Shown piece by piece: positions 63,801 to 64,000 of a stretch of 64,000 nt of DNA. The stretch lies in NCBI GenBank assembly GCA_022113835.1, contig JAILWY010000014.1:7751501-7815500 (forward strand). Direction: 5' to 3'. Below the pieces are notes generated by a model. It saw nothing but the letters and a program-made list of their open reading frames with translations. It was not told the DNA's origin and made no database searches. The stretch's first letter is position 1. Every line of letters begins with the position of its first letter. Made by a program: the position numbers and the translations under genes. Source of the stretch: Atopsyche davidsoni (lineage: Eukaryota; Arthropoda; Insecta; Trichoptera; Hydrobiosidae).

Positions 63801-64000
63801 GCATTTTATTTTCTTTTGCTGAATAAAAAACCTGCATTATTTAGGTAATTTTTATTTCATAAATAAATCAATTATGATTTGATTTAAAAATAATTCATAG
63901 TTTATATTAATGATTTTATGTTTATACTTGTAAACACAAACTATTTTGATTGTGAATACATGTTCCTGGGAGACACAAAAATATTGTAAGTCCTATATAA
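57840..64000. other. Intergenic or upstream region with no gene recognised
   Basis: Presumed upstream of the minus-strand start at 57839. GC-richer patches at 58260-58400, 61130-61260 and 63340-63450 might be untranslated exons or old repeats. A short inverted pair CTCCAGCGCC / GGCGCTGGAG (about 61692 and 61806) recalls hAT subterminal sequence. No reading frame is convincing. Confidence 0.5.
59989..60026 (+). promoter_or_regulatory. Heat-shock-element-like cluster
   Basis: TTC-nn-GAA-nn-TTC is exact at 59989-60001 (CTTCGGGAAGTTTCG). A second block, TTC-nn-GAg-nn-TTC-nn-GAA, runs 60009-60026 with one mismatch. Alternating inverted GAA units at 5-bp spacing are the binding pattern of heat-shock factor. 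No gene is recognised next to it, so it may be fortuitous or part of a repeat. Confidence 0.35.

Overview
The window is nuclear DNA of an insect or closely related arthropod. The evidence is AT-rich intergenic DNA, genes split by long GT-AG introns, an insect-type flight/body-muscle troponin C, an insect calmodulin-like gene, insect membrane-bound alkaline phosphatases, a short CCTAA (insect telomere-type) tract and several animal DNA-transposon/MITE families. I cannot fix the order; nothing is bacterial, and no tRNA, rRNA or CRISPR was found.

Layout. (1) 0.4-4.2 kb: a palindromic MITE, low-complexity DNA and an 838-bp TTAA-flanked piggyBac-like MITE. (2) 4.26-11.14 kb, minus strand: an eight-exon alkaline phosphatase of 550 residues with every catalytic residue intact. 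(3) 15.18-20.09 kb, plus strand: a seven-exon paralogue of 513 residues, divergent from the first, in which the nucleophile, the phosphate-binding Arg and nearly every metal ligand are replaced, although reading frame and splice sites are kept. This looks like a secreted, probably GPI-anchored pseudophosphatase. (4) 25.53-29.22 kb, minus strand: a six-exon calmodulin-like protein of 175 residues with four canonical EF-hands. (5) 33.0-57.84 kb, minus strand: four more coding exons, all phase 0, that fit the phase-0 acceptor of calmodulin-like exon 2. I propose that they are the 5' part of a second, long isoform of the same gene (about 298 residues). (6) 41.57-50.35 kb, plus strand: a complete six-exon troponin C gene lying inside the 18-kb intron of that minus-strand gene. 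(7) 57.84-64 kb: intergenic DNA with no recognisable gene and a heat-shock-element-like cluster near 60.0 kb.

The most notable points are the catalytically dead phosphatase paired with a live sister; the opposite-strand nesting of one EF-hand gene within the probable intron of another; an alternative-promoter model for the calmodulin-like gene; a 19-bp minisatellite in troponin C exon 1 whose copy number sets the reading frame into the start codon; and a dispersed Penelope-like repeat family whose core resembles a hammerhead ribozyme with a short palindromic stem III (ACCGGT). All exon structures were read by hand from splice signals, codon phase and family similarity; none has transcript support here.
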